Shown here: positions 41,502 through 50,549 of the stretch, one piece after another
Numbering within the stretch: position 1 is the stretch's first letter
Layout of the letters: every line of letters starts with the position of its first letter
Origin: Haliea sp.
GTDB taxonomy: Bacteria > Pseudomonadota > Gammaproteobacteria > Pseudomonadales > Halieaceae
Direction of reading: 5' to 3'
Assembly: GCA_016704305.1 (NCBI GenBank)
Contig: JADJAL010000025.1
Location: 1 to 64,000, forward strand
DNA: 64,000 bases
The notes under the pieces: model-generated
Database searches by the model: none
Seen by the model: only the letters and a program-made list of their open reading frames with translations
Told to the model about the DNA's origin: nothing
Made by a program: the position numbers and the translations under genes

Positions 41502-44500
41502 ATGCTATCCCTGCGCGGCGCCCCCGCATTGTCTGAGTTTCGCCTGCACAAGCTGGCGCAGAAAATCACCGCCCTCCATCCAGACATCCACCTGCTGCAC
41601 ACGGAATACGTACATTTTGCCCAGTTGCACCAGCCGCTGACGGCGGGGCAACAGGCGACACTCGCCAGCCTGCTCGCCTACGGACCCCGCACGGAGATGG
41701 GTAATCCCGATGCGCTGGAGGACGCCACGCTGTTTCTGGTGGTGCCGCGACCGGGCACGATCTCCCCGTGGTCCAGCAAGGCCACCGACATCGCGCATAA
41801 CTGCGGCTTGCGCGACGTGGAGCGCCTGGAGCGCGGCGTGGCCTGTTATGTGCGCATGCCTGCGAATCTGGACGCGGCGGTGCGCGACGCATTTGAGGCG
41901 TTGCTGCACGACCGCATGACGGAGACCATCCTGCCGTCGCTGGAGTCGGCGCAGGCACTGTTTGCGCACGCCGCGCCGCGCGCGCTGTCCACGGTCAACG
42001 TATTGGACGGCGGGCGGCAAGCACTGGAGGATGCCGACCGCAACCTCGGCCTCGCGCTTGCCAGCGACGAGATCGACTACCTGCTGGAGAGTTTTACCGC
42101 GCTGGGGCGCAATCCCAGCGATGTCGAGCTGATGATGTTCGCGCAGGCCAACTCCGAACACTGCAGGCACAAAATTTTCAACGCGGACTGGACGATCAAT
42201 GGGCAGCCGCAGTCCCACTCATTGTTCGGCATGATTCGCAACACGCATGCCTGCGGTGGCGAGAATGTGCTCTCGGCCTACGCCGATAATGCAGCGGTGG
42301 TCGCAGGGCCGGTGGCCGGGCGTTTCTTCCCCGATCCGCAGACCGGCCACTATGGTTTTTCCCAGGAACCCATCCACCTGCTGATGAAAGTCGAAACGCA
42401 CAACCATCCCACCGCGATTGCGCCGTTTTCCGGCGCGGGCACCGGCGCCGGTGGCGAGATTCGCGACGAAGGCGCAGTGGGCAGGGGATCCAAACCGAAA
42501 GTGGGCCTCGCCGGCTTCTCCGTATCGAACCTGCGGATTCCCGGCTTCGAGCAGCCGTGGGAGCGCGACTACGGCAAACCCGATCGCATCGTCAGCGCGC
42601 TGGATATCATGATCGAAGGGCCTATCGGCGCGGCCGCGTTCAACAACGAATTTGGTCGCCCCAACCTGTGCGGGTATTTCCGCAGCTTCGAACAGGAAGC
42701 GCCGGGTGTCGCTGGCGCCGAGGTGCGCGGTTACCACAAGCCCATCATGATCGCCGGTGGCTACGGCAATGTGCGCGCGGAGCACGTGGCCAAGGGCGAA
42801 TTCCGTCCTGGAGCGAAGTTGATCGTGCTCGGCGGCCCCGCGATGCTGATCGGCCTCGGTGGCGGCGCCGCATCCTCGATGGCGAGCGGGCAGAGCCACG
42901 CGGACCTGGATTTCGCCTCCGTGCAGCGCCAGAACCCGGAGATGGAGCGACGCTGCCAGGAAGTGATAGACCGCTGCTGGCAATTGGGCGCGGACAACCC
43001 CATCGTGTTCATTCATGACGTCGGCGCCGGTGGCCTGTCCAATGCATTTCCCGAACTGGTGAAGGACGGCGGCCGCGGCGGGCGCTTCGAATTGCGCAAT
43101 GTGCCCAACGACGAGCCGGGCATGTCGCCGCTGGAGATCTGGTGCAACGAGTCGCAGGAACGCTATGTGATGGCGGTGGAGCCCCAGAACCTGGCCCGCT
43201 TTGACGCAATCTGCCAGCGTGAACGCTGCCCCTACGCGGTGGTGGGAGAGGCGACGGAAGAACTGCACCTGCAACTGTCCGACCGCCATTACGGCAATAC
43301 GCCGGTGGACCTGCCGATGTCGGTGTTGTTCGGCAAGCCCCCGCGCATGCAGCGCGAGATCCGCCGGCAGGCGGTGGCGCACCAGCCACTGCAGGTGGAC
43401 CTGTCCGTCGAGCAGGCGCTGCTGCGGGTGTTGCAGGTGCCGAGCGTTGCGAGCAAGAACTTCCTCATCACGATTGGCGATCGCTCGGTGACCGGCATGG
43501 TAGCGCGCGACCAGATGGTGGGACCTTGGCAGGTGCCGGTGGCGGATTGCGCGGTGACCACGGTCTCCTACGATTCATTCGCCGGCGAGGCGATGGCGAT
43601 GGGCGAGCGCACGCCGCTGGCGCTGGTCGAAGGCCCCGCGTCCGGGCGCATGGCCGTGGCCGAGGCGATCACCAATATCGCCGCGACCGCAATCGGCGAG
43701 TTGCACAACATCAAGCTGTCCGCGAACTGGATGTGCGCCGCCGGTTATGGCGCCGAGGATGAAGCGCTGTATGACACGGTGCGGGCGGTGGGCATGGAGT
43801 TCTGTCCGGCGCTCGGTATCACGATCCCGGTGGGCAAGGACTCGATGTCGATGCGCACCCGCTGGACGGACGGTGGGGTAGACAAAGCGGTCACCGCGCC
43901 GATGTCGCTCGTGGTTTCAGCATTCTCACCGCTGACGGACGTGCGCCTGACGGTGACCCCGCAACTGCGGCCTGACGCCGACGCGGTGCTGGTATTGCTG
44001 GACCTGGGGCGCGGCGCCAATCGACTCGGGGGCTCTGCCCTGGCCCAGTCGTGTGGCCAGCTCGGCGACGGAGTGCCGGATATCGACAGCGCCGCTGACC
44101 TGAAGGCGTTTTTCCACCTGGTGCAGGAAATGCTCGCGGCAGGCACGTTGCTGGCCTACCACGATCGCTCCGATGGCGGATTGTTGGTGACGCTGCTGGA
44201 GATGGCCTTCGCCGGCCACTGTGGCCTGCAGCTCGAGGTGTCGTCGCTGCCCGGTGCCGCGCTGGACAAGTTGTTTAACGAGGAGGCCGGCGCTGTGCTG
44301 CAGGTTGCCAGGGCACACGTGGCGCAACTTAAAACGCGCGCGGCAGAGCTGGGCCTGGAGGGCTGCCTGCACGAGATCGGGCAGGCGGTGAGTGGCGATG
44401 CGTTGAGCGTCGTCGATGGCGCGAAGCTGCTGCTGCGCCACAGCCGCGCGCGCCTGCAACAATTGTGGTCGCGCACCAGTTATGAAATCCAGGCGCTGCG

Positions 44501-45398
44501 CGACAATCCCGCCTGTGCGCTGGAAGAGTACCAGCGCCATACGGCGGAAGATCCGGGTTTGTCGGCGGCGCTGAGCTTCGATGTGCGGGACGATATCTGC
44601 GCGCCTTACATTGCCACGGGTGCGCGCCCCCGCGTCGCTATCCTGCGCGAACAGGGCGTCAATGGCCATGTGGAAATGGCTGCCGCCTTTTATCGCGCGG
44701 GCTTCGCGCCGTTCGATGTCCACATGAGCGATGTGCAGAGCGGTCGCGTCGACCTGGCGGATTTTCGCGGCCTGGTGGCCTGCGGCGGATTTTCCTACGG
44801 CGATGTGTTGGGCGCGGGTGAAGGCTGGGCCAAGAGCATCCTGTTCAACGAATCGGTGCGCGCGCGTTTCAGGGCGTATTTCCAGCGTGAAGACACTTTT
44901 ACGCTGGGCGTGTGCAACGGGTGCCAGATGGTCTCGGCGCTGAAGGACTTGATTCCCGGCGCGGCGCACTGGCCGCGTTTCGTGCGCAATCGCTCCGAGC
45001 AGTTCGAGGCGCGGGTGGCGCTGGTCAGGGTGGAACCCAGTCCGTCGGTGCTGTTATCGGACATGGCTGGCTCGCATCTGCCGATTGTTGTCGCGCACGG
45101 CGAGGGTCGCGCGGAGTTCGCAAGTGAAGAGGCGCGCAACGCCTGCGATGCCAGCGGCACGGTGGCGCTGCGCTTTCTTGAAAACAACCTCAATGTGGCC
45201 GAGCAGTACCCCGCCAATCCCAACGGCTCTCCCTCGGGTATCACTGGCCTCAGCAGCATGGATGGGCGTGTCACCATCATGATGCCACACCCTGAGCGCG
45301 TCTATCGCACCGTCCAGAATTCCTGGGCACCGCCGCGGTGGGGCGAGGACGGCGGCTGGCTGCGCATGTTCCGCACGGCCAGATGTTGGTTGGGCTGA
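41502..45398 (+). CDS. purL: Phosphoribosylformylglycinamidine synthase
   Basis: 1298 residues from ATG 41502 (MLSLRGAPALSEFRLHKLAQ), preceded by CTGGAG. The large single-chain type: N-terminal PurS-like part, two AIRS-like halves (SEHCRHKIFNADW, KVETHNHPTAIAPFSGAGTG, IHDVGAGGLSNAFPELV, KDSMSMRT, YHDRSDGGLLVTLLEM) and a C-terminal glutaminase with nucleophile Cys in GVCNGCQM and the His-Glu pair in MMPHPERVYR. It makes FGAM from FGAR, ATP and glutamine in purine synthesis. Complete and unbroken, in contrast with several downstream genes. Confidence 0.97.
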   Translation: MLSLRGAPALSEFRLHKLAQKITALHPDIHLLHTEYVHFAQLHQPLTAGQQATLASLLAYGPRTEMGNPDALEDATLFLVVPRPGTISPWSSKATDIAHNCGLRDVERLERGVACYVRMPANLDAAVRDAFEALLHDRMTETILPSLESAQALFAHAAPRALSTVNVLDGGRQALEDADRNLGLALASDEIDYLLESFTALGRNPSDVELMMFAQANSEHCRHKIFNADWTINGQPQSHSLFGMIRNTHACGGENVLSAYADNAAVVAGPVAGRFFPDPQTGHYGFSQEPIHLLMKVETHNHPTAIAPFSGAGTGAGGEIRDEGAVGRGSKPKVGLAGFSVSNLRIPGFEQPWERDYGKPDRIVSALDIMIEGPIGAAAFNNEFGRPNLCGYFRSFEQEAPGVAGAEVRGYHKPIMIAGGYGNVRAEHVAKGEFRPGAKLIVLGGPAMLIGLGGGAASSMASGQSHADLDFASVQRQNPEMERRCQEVIDRCWQLGADNPIVFIHDVGAGGLSNAFPELVKDGGRGGRFELRNVPNDEPGMSPLEIWCNESQERYVMAVEPQNLARFDAICQRERCPYAVVGEATEELHLQLSDRHYGNTPVDLPMSVLFGKPPRMQREIRRQAVAHQPLQVDLSVEQALLRVLQVPSVASKNFLITIGDRSVTGMVARDQMVGPWQVPVADCAVTTVSYDSFAGEAMAMGERTPLALVEGPASGRMAVAEAITNIAATAIGELHNIKLSANWMCAAGYGAEDEALYDTVRAVGMEFCPALGITIPVGKDSMSMRTRWTDGGVDKAVTAPMSLVVSAFSPLTDVRLTVTPQLRPDADAVLVLLDLGRGANRLGGSALAQSCGQLGDGVPDIDSAADLKAFFHLVQEMLAAGTLLAYHDRSDGGLLVTLLEMAFAGHCGLQLEVSSLPGAALDKLFNEEAGAVLQVARAHVAQLKTRAAELGLEGCLHEIGQAVSGDALSVVDGAKLLLRHSRARLQQLWSRTSYEIQALRDNPACALEEYQRHTAEDPGLSAALSFDVRDDICAPYIATGARPRVAILREQGVNGHVEMAAAFYRAGFAPFDVHMSDVQSGRVDLADFRGLVACGGFSYGDVLGAGEGWAKSILFNESVRARFRAYFQREDTFTLGVCNGCQMVSALKDLIPGAAHWPRFVRNRSEQFEARVALVRVEPSPSVLLSDMAGSHLPIVVAHGEGRAEFASEEARNACDASGTVALRFLENNLNVAEQYPANPNGSPSGITGLSSMDGRVTIMMPHPERVYRTVQNSWAPPRWGEDGGWLRMFRTARCWLG

Positions 45399-45417
45399 GG
45401 GCGGGCGGAATCTGTGC

Positions 45418-45445
45418 TTGTGACTCAGGCCTGTTAATTTATAAT
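45418..45445 (+). promoter_or_regulatory. Putative sigma-70 promoter of secDF
   Basis: TTGTGA (45418-45423), a 16-bp spacer and a perfect TATAAT (45440-45445) lie between purL and secD, placing a start of transcription near 45452 and a leader of about 55 nt. In most gammaproteobacteria secD follows yajC. Here yajC is absent from the gap, which fits secD having its own promoter. Confidence 0.6.
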
Positions 45446-45507
45446 GGCGCACTTTTTACCCGGGGCATCTGCGTGCCCGTATCCTGTTTTCCGGTCAGAG
45501 CGAGACT

Positions 45508-47388
45508 ATGCTGAACAAGTACCCACTGTGGAAGTACCTCCTCGTACTCTTTGTGCTGCTGCTAGGCCTGTTTTACGCCGCACCTAACCTCTATGCACCG
45601 GATCCCGCGCTGCAGATTACGGGCGAAAGCAGTGCCCTGCAGATCGATGATAAAACCTGGCAGCGGGCACTGGCCGCGCTGGATGACGCTGGCATAGAAC
45701 ACTTCGGCGAAGTGATAAATCCCAATGGGCGCAATGCGCTGTTGCGCTTGACCGATGTCGGGGAGCAATTGAGGGCGCAGGCAGTGGTGGCGCGCGCGCT
45801 GGGTGACGGCTATATCGTGGCGCTCAATCTGGCGCCTACGACGCCGCAGTGGCTCAGTGATTTTGGTGCGCAACCGATGAAGCTGGGCCTGGATCTCAGC
45901 GGCGGCGTGCATTTCAAGCTGGAAGTGGATGTGGACGCCGCGATCGAACGACGCATGGAGTACTACTTCAACGCCACCAAGCGCGCACTGCGGGAGGCGC
46001 GGATTCGCGGCTTCGTCGCGCTGACCAAGGACGGCAAAGTCGAAGCGAGTTTCCAGACGGAAGACGCACGCGAGCAGGCGCGGGAGTTGATCGCAGAACA
46101 GAGCCCTGAACTGGTGCTTGAGCGCGTGGAAGACGGTGACAGCTGGAAGCTGGTGGGGACCCTGTCGGAACAGACCCGCAAGGAGATTGCGGATTACTCG
46201 GTCAGCCAGAACCTCACGACGCTGCGCAATCGGGTCAACGAACTGGGCGTGTCCGAGCCGCTGGTGCAGCGCCAGGGCCAGAATCGCATCGTGGTGGAAT
46301 TGCCCGGCATACAGGACACGGCGGAGGCCAAGCGCATCCTCGGCAAGGTGGCCAATCTCGAATTCAGGCTGGTGGCAAACATGGATGCCGCGCCGTCCGA
46401 AAAGCAGCGCTTTGAATACCGCAGCGACGACCGCGCCGGCGCCAGCGAATGGCTGGAGCGCGACGTCATCATTACCGGCGAACGCGTATCCACGGCCCAG
46501 GCGAGCTTCGACGAGAACGGCCGGCCGAATGTGCAGATCAGCCTGGACAGCGAGGGCGGGACGCAGATGTCGCGCGCGACGCGCAACAATATCAAGCGCC
46601 GCATGGGTGTCTTGTTTATCGAGCGCAAGTACCGCACGCGTTATGAAGTGGGCGAGGACGGCAAGGAAATTGCGGTAAAAGTACCTTACGACGAGAAAAA
46701 ACTGCTCACCGCGCCAGTCATCCAGTCGGCACTGGGCGCACAATTCCAGATCACCGGCCTGGACAATCCGCTGGAGTCGTCGGAACTGGCGCTGATGTTG
46801 CGCGCAGGTGCGCTCGCCGCGCCGATTTCCTTCGTCGAGGAGCGCACGGTCGGGCCGTCGCTGGGTGCGGAGAATATCCGCATGGGCCTGCAGTCGGTCT
46901 ACTACGGACTCGCCCTCGTGGTGCTGTTCATGGTGGTTTACTACCGCGTGTTCGGCGTCGCCGCCGTGGTTGCGCTGAGTTTCAACATGGTGCTGTTGGT
47001 GGCCGTGATGTCGCTGCTGGGGGCAACGCTAACCTTGCCCGGCATTGCGGGTATCGTGTTGACGGTGGGCATGGCGGTCGACGCCAACGTGCTTATTTTT
47101 TCGCGCATACGCGAGGAGTTGGCTAACGGACAATCGCCACAAATGGCGATTCATTCGGGCTTTGAACGCGCATTTACCACCATTCTGGATTCCAACCTCA
47201 CTACCCTGATTGTCGCGGTGATCCTCTACGCGGTGGGCACGGGCCCGATCAAGGGCTTCGCCATCACGTTGTCGTTCGGTATCCTGACGTCCATGTTCAC
47301 TGCGGTCATGGGTACCCGCGCGCTGATTAACCTGATCTATGGCGGTCGTCGTGTGAAGAAATTGTCTATCGGGGGCAGTCAGTCATGA
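45508..47388 (+). CDS. secD: Protein translocase subunit SecD
   Basis: 626 residues from ATG 45508. N-terminal helix (YLLVLFVLLLGLFYAAPNLY), large periplasmic P1 domain starting MKLGLDLSGGVHFKLEVDVD, the PPXD-like region, then GPSLGAENIRMGLQSV and the C-terminal transmembrane bundle with GIVLTVGMAVDANVLIFSRI. SecD with SecF uses the proton-motive force to pull exported proteins out of SecYEG. The stop overlaps the secF start by four bases (ATGA). Confidence 0.97.
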   Translation: MLNKYPLWKYLLVLFVLLLGLFYAAPNLYAPDPALQITGESSALQIDDKTWQRALAALDDAGIEHFGEVINPNGRNALLRLTDVGEQLRAQAVVARALGDGYIVALNLAPTTPQWLSDFGAQPMKLGLDLSGGVHFKLEVDVDAAIERRMEYYFNATKRALREARIRGFVALTKDGKVEASFQTEDAREQARELIAEQSPELVLERVEDGDSWKLVGTLSEQTRKEIADYSVSQNLTTLRNRVNELGVSEPLVQRQGQNRIVVELPGIQDTAEAKRILGKVANLEFRLVANMDAAPSEKQRFEYRSDDRAGASEWLERDVIITGERVSTAQASFDENGRPNVQISLDSEGGTQMSRATRNNIKRRMGVLFIERKYRTRYEVGEDGKEIAVKVPYDEKKLLTAPVIQSALGAQFQITGLDNPLESSELALMLRAGALAAPISFVEERTVGPSLGAENIRMGLQSVYYGLALVVLFMVVYYRVFGVAAVVALSFNMVLLVAVMSLLGATLTLPGIAGIVLTVGMAVDANVLIFSRIREELANGQSPQMAIHSGFERAFTTILDSNLTTLIVAVILYAVGTGPIKGFAITLSFGILTSMFTAVMGTRALINLIYGGRRVKKLSIGGSQS

Positions 47389-48314
47389 AAACGATTCACT
47401 TTATGGGGCAGCGCAAGTGGGCGCTGCTGTTTTCGCTAGCGCTGATAGTGGTGTCCATCGGTTCACTGGCAACCCGGCAGCTGAACTGGGGGCTGGATTT
47501 TACTGGCGGGACGCTGGTTGAGGTGCACTACAGTGCCACTGCCAGCCTGGAGGCGGTGCGCAACACTCTGGAAACAAAGGGCTTTGCCGGCGCCACAGTG
47601 GTCAGCTTCGGCAGCGATCGGGATGTGATGATACGCCTGCCGCAGGGCTACTCGGATCAACAGGGCACCGAATTGCTGGGTGTTCTGCAGGAGGCATTTG
47701 TCGCGGTAGAGCCCACAGGTACCGTGGAATTGCGCCGCACGGAATTTGTCGGCCCGCAGGTCGGCGACGAACTGCGTGAGCAGGGTGGCCTGGCCCTGTT
47801 GCTGGCGCTGGCGCTGGTGACGCTCTATATCGCGTTTCGCTTCCAGCTCAAATTTGCGCTGGGTGCCGTTGCTGCGCTGATCCACGACGTGATTATCACG
47901 GTGGGTTTTTTCTCTGTCACCGGGATGGAATTTGACCTCACGGTGCTGGCGGCGCTGATGGCGGTGATAGGCTACTCCATCAATGACACGATAGTCGTGT
48001 TTGATCGCATCCGGGAAAACTTTCGCAAGATCCGCCGCGCGGAACCGGCCGAGGTATTGGATATCTCCATTACCGAGACCCTGGGCCGCACCCTGGCGAC
48101 TTCCGGGACCACCTTGCTGGTCGTGGTCGCATTGGCATTGTTCGGCGGTGAAATGATATTCGGATTTGCGATCACGCTGCTTGTGGGCATCACGATAGGT
48201 ACTTATTCGTCGATTTATGTAGCGTCCGCTCTGGTGTTGATGATGGGCGTGACGAAGGACGATCTGATACCCCCGGCCAAGGAAGGTATTGAGCAGGACA
48301 ACCTCACTCCCTGA
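47385..48314 (+). CDS. secF: Protein translocase subunit SecF
   Basis: 309 residues. LNWGLDFTGGTLVEVHYS opens the periplasmic domain; TEFVGPQVGDELREQGGLAL leads into the membrane part; VIGYSINDTIVVFDRIRENF and TLGRTLATSGTTLLVV are the SecF signature segments. Works as a complex with SecD. 60 bp separate it from suhB. Confidence 0.97.
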   Translation: MKTIHFMGQRKWALLFSLALIVVSIGSLATRQLNWGLDFTGGTLVEVHYSATASLEAVRNTLETKGFAGATVVSFGSDRDVMIRLPQGYSDQQGTELLGVLQEAFVAVEPTGTVELRRTEFVGPQVGDELREQGGLALLLALALVTLYIAFRFQLKFALGAVAALIHDVIITVGFFSVTGMEFDLTVLAALMAVIGYSINDTIVVFDRIRENFRKIRRAEPAEVLDISITETLGRTLATSGTTLLVVVALALFGGEMIFGFAITLLVGITIGTYSSIYVASALVLMMGVTKDDLIPPAKEGIEQDNLTP

Positions 48315-48374
48315 TTTACAGGGCACAGTCATTCGCCAGATACACTGGCCATATTTACTTCGCAGGACAGGCTC

Positions 48375-49167
48375 ATGGAACCGATGATCAACATAGCGCT
48401 GCGCGCTGCCCGCAAAGCGGGGGAAAACATCGTGCGCGCATCCGACGAGCTGCACCGCTTTGAAGTGAAAGCGAAGGGCGTCAACAATTTCGTCACCGAG
48501 GTGGATTTAAACGCCGAGCGGGAGATTATCTACCATTTGCAAAAGGCGTATCCCGATCACGCCATACTGGGCGAGGAGAGCGGCCTCATCGGTAACGAGA
48601 ACGCGGAATACCGCTGGATCATCGACCCGCTGGATGGCACGACCAATTTTATTCGCGGCATTCCGCACTACGCGGTATCCATCGCCTGCATGTACCGGGG
48701 CCGAATCGAGCATGCGGTAATCCTGGATCCGGTGCGGCGGGAGGAGTTCACCGCGTCGCGTGGACGCGGCGCGCAATTGAATGGCCACCGTATTCGCGTC
48801 AGTGACCTTGCCAGCCTGGACGGCGCCCTGCTCGGCACGGGTATCCCCTTCAAGGAGCACTGTGACGACAAGCTGGCGCCCTACAGCAAGACCATCGAGG
48901 TGCTGGCCGGGCAATGCGCCGGCATACGTCGCGCCGGCGCTGCGTCGCTGGACCTGGCATATGTGGCGGCGGGTCGCCTCGACGCGTTCTGGGAGATCGG
49001 CCTGGCGCAATGGGATAGCCGCCAGGCGTGTTGTTGGTGCGCGAGGCGGGCGGGCTGTGGCGGACATCGATGCATCCGAGAACTATCTGGAGTCAGGCAA
49101 TATCGTCTGCGGTAACCCCAGGTGTTTCAAGGCCGTGTTGCAGGTGGTCAAACCCCTGTTGGGGTGA
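48375..49167 (+). CDS. suhB: Inositol-1-monophosphatase SuhB, frameshifted near the C-terminus
   Basis: ATG 48375. The IMPase motifs are intact: GEESG (metal), WIIDPLDGTTNFIRGIPHYA, and GAASLDLAYVAAGRLDAFWE. After GLAQWD the frame derails at about 49015 and, without correction, ends at 49115. Two one-base deletions (in TGGGATAGCC near 49013 and in GGGCTGTGGCGG near 49056) explain it. The corrected protein continues GVLLVREAGGLVADID, then ESGNIVCGNPRCFK, to TGA 49167, about 264 residues. SuhB is an IMPase and also an rRNA antitermination factor. Probably a sequence error. Confidence 0.9.
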
Positions 49168-49190
49168 GGTGAGTTCGCGGAACTCGGCCC

Positions 49191-49940
49191 ATGAATCCCG
49201 ATAACATTCGCATCGTACTGGTCAACACCACCCATCCCGGCAATATCGGCGGCGTGGCGCGCGCGATGAAAAACATGGGCCTGCGCCACCTCTACCTGGT
49301 AGCGCCGCGTGATTATCCCAGCGAACAGGCGGTGTGGCGCGCCGCCTCTGCTACTGACATTCTCGACAGCGCTGTCGTTGTCCCGACGCTGCACGCTGCA
49401 ATCGGTGATTGCCAGTTTGTCGTCGGCACCAGCGCGCGCACGCGCCGCATTCCATGGCCGCTGCTCGGCGCGCGGCAATGTGCCGAGCGTATTGCGCTGG
49501 CATCCGCCCGGGAACAGGTCGCGATATTGTTTGGCCGCGAGGATCGCGGGCTGACCAATGAGGAACTGCAGGTCTGTAACCTGCACCTGAATATTCCCAC
49601 GTCGGACGCTTACAGTTCCCTCAATCTGGCGATGGCAGTGCAAATCGTTGCGTATGAGTTGTGCATGCTGGCCTCCACTACAGAACTGCCGGACAGCGAG
49701 GTGGATCAGTGGGATGCGCCGTTTGCCGCGCTTCACGATATGGAACGGTTTTACACGCATCTGGAGGAGACGCTGGTCGACATCGAGTTCCTCGATCCGG
49801 CCGCGCCGCGCCAGCTGATGTCGCGCTTGCGGCGCCTTTATAACCGGGTGCGCCTGGACGAAATGGAGCTCAATATCCTGCGCGGCATCCTGACCGAGAC
49901 CCGGAAATGGGTGAAGCGAGCACGTGCCGGAAAGCCATAA
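49191..49940 (+). CDS. trmJ: tRNA (cytidine/uridine-2'-O-)-methyltransferase TrmJ
   Basis: 249 residues. The SPOUT-class opening IRIVLVNTTHPGNIGGVARA, then MKNMGLRHLYLV, the knot segments ILFGREDRGLTNEELQVCNL and SSLNLAMAVQIVAYEL, and a C-terminal helical tail (LMSRLRRLYNRVRLDEMELN). It methylates the 2'-O of nucleotide 32 in several tRNAs. In many gammaproteobacteria it sits between suhB and the isc operon, often with cysE; cysE is absent here. Confidence 0.95.
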   Translation: MNPDNIRIVLVNTTHPGNIGGVARAMKNMGLRHLYLVAPRDYPSEQAVWRAASATDILDSAVVVPTLHAAIGDCQFVVGTSARTRRIPWPLLGARQCAERIALASAREQVAILFGREDRGLTNEELQVCNLHLNIPTSDAYSSLNLAMAVQIVAYELCMLASTTELPDSEVDQWDAPFAALHDMERFYTHLEETLVDIEFLDPAAPRQLMSRLRRLYNRVRLDEMELNILRGILTETRKWVKRARAGKP

Positions 49941-49971
49941 TGTGCTTTACCCGACAAAAATACTCGGTTTT

Positions 49972-49996
49972 ATAGTTGATCAAATTAGTCGGTTAT
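49972..49996 (+). promoter_or_regulatory. IscR type 1 binding site over the isc promoter
   Basis: The 25 bp at 49972-49996 begin ATAGTTGATC and end AGTCGGTTAT, with AAATT between, and fit the IscR type 1 consensus (ATAsyyGACTrwwwyAGTCrrsTAT) at nearly all positions. A promoter overlaps it: TTGATC (49976-49981), 17 bp, CATACT (49999-50004), with iscR starting at 50033. Holo-IscR should therefore repress the operon when Fe-S supply is adequate, as in E. coli. Confidence 0.75.
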
Positions 49997-50032
49997 TGCA
50001 TACTTTGGGCTTACTGACGCAGGAGAACGATC

Positions 50033-50512
50033 ATGCGACTGACAACCAAAGGCCGATACGCAGTCACCGCCATGCTGGATCTTGCATTGCACGGTGTTGA
50101 GCATCCAGTCAGTCTCGCCGACATTTCCGGTCGGCAGGACATCTCGCTGTCCTACCTTGAGCAACTGTTTGCCAAGCTGCGACGCAACAATCTTGTGAGC
50201 AGTGTGCGCGGGCCAGGTGGTGGTTACCGCCTCAGTCGTGGCGGCCATGAAATTTTCGTGGCGCAGATTATCGACGCGGTGAATGAGACGGTCGACGCGA
50301 CCGGTTGCGGCGGTAGCGCCGACTGCCAACAGGGTGAAGTGTGCCTGACCCACCACCTGTGGTGTGACCTGAGCGAGCAGATTCATGGCTTCCTCAGTAA
50401 AATCAGCCTGTCTAACCTGGTGGAGCGCCGGGAAGTCCAGACGATTTCAGCGCGCCAGAATGCGCGCAGCCACAGCCATCAGGGGGAGACACTTGCCCTG
50501 ACGGAACTTTAG
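50033..50512 (+). CDS. iscR: Fe-S cluster-sensing regulator IscR
   Basis: 159 residues, AGGAG before the ATG. Rrf2-type winged helix MRLTTKGRYAVTAMLDLALH, then ISLSYLEQLFAKLRRNNLVS, and the cluster ligands C92, C98, C104 with H107 at the E. coli positions (CGGSADCQQGEVCLTHH). Holo-IscR represses its own operon; a matching site covers the promoter. First gene of a complete isc operon (iscRSUA-hscBA-fdx-iscX). Confidence 0.97.
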   Translation: MRLTTKGRYAVTAMLDLALHGVEHPVSLADISGRQDISLSYLEQLFAKLRRNNLVSSVRGPGGGYRLSRGGHEIFVAQIIDAVNETVDATGCGGSADCQQGEVCLTHHLWCDLSEQIHGFLSKISLSNLVERREVQTISARQNARSHSHQGETLALTEL

Positions 50513-50549
50513 CAGGGCGGTGAGAGCAATATTCGGGAGCAAATGCGGT

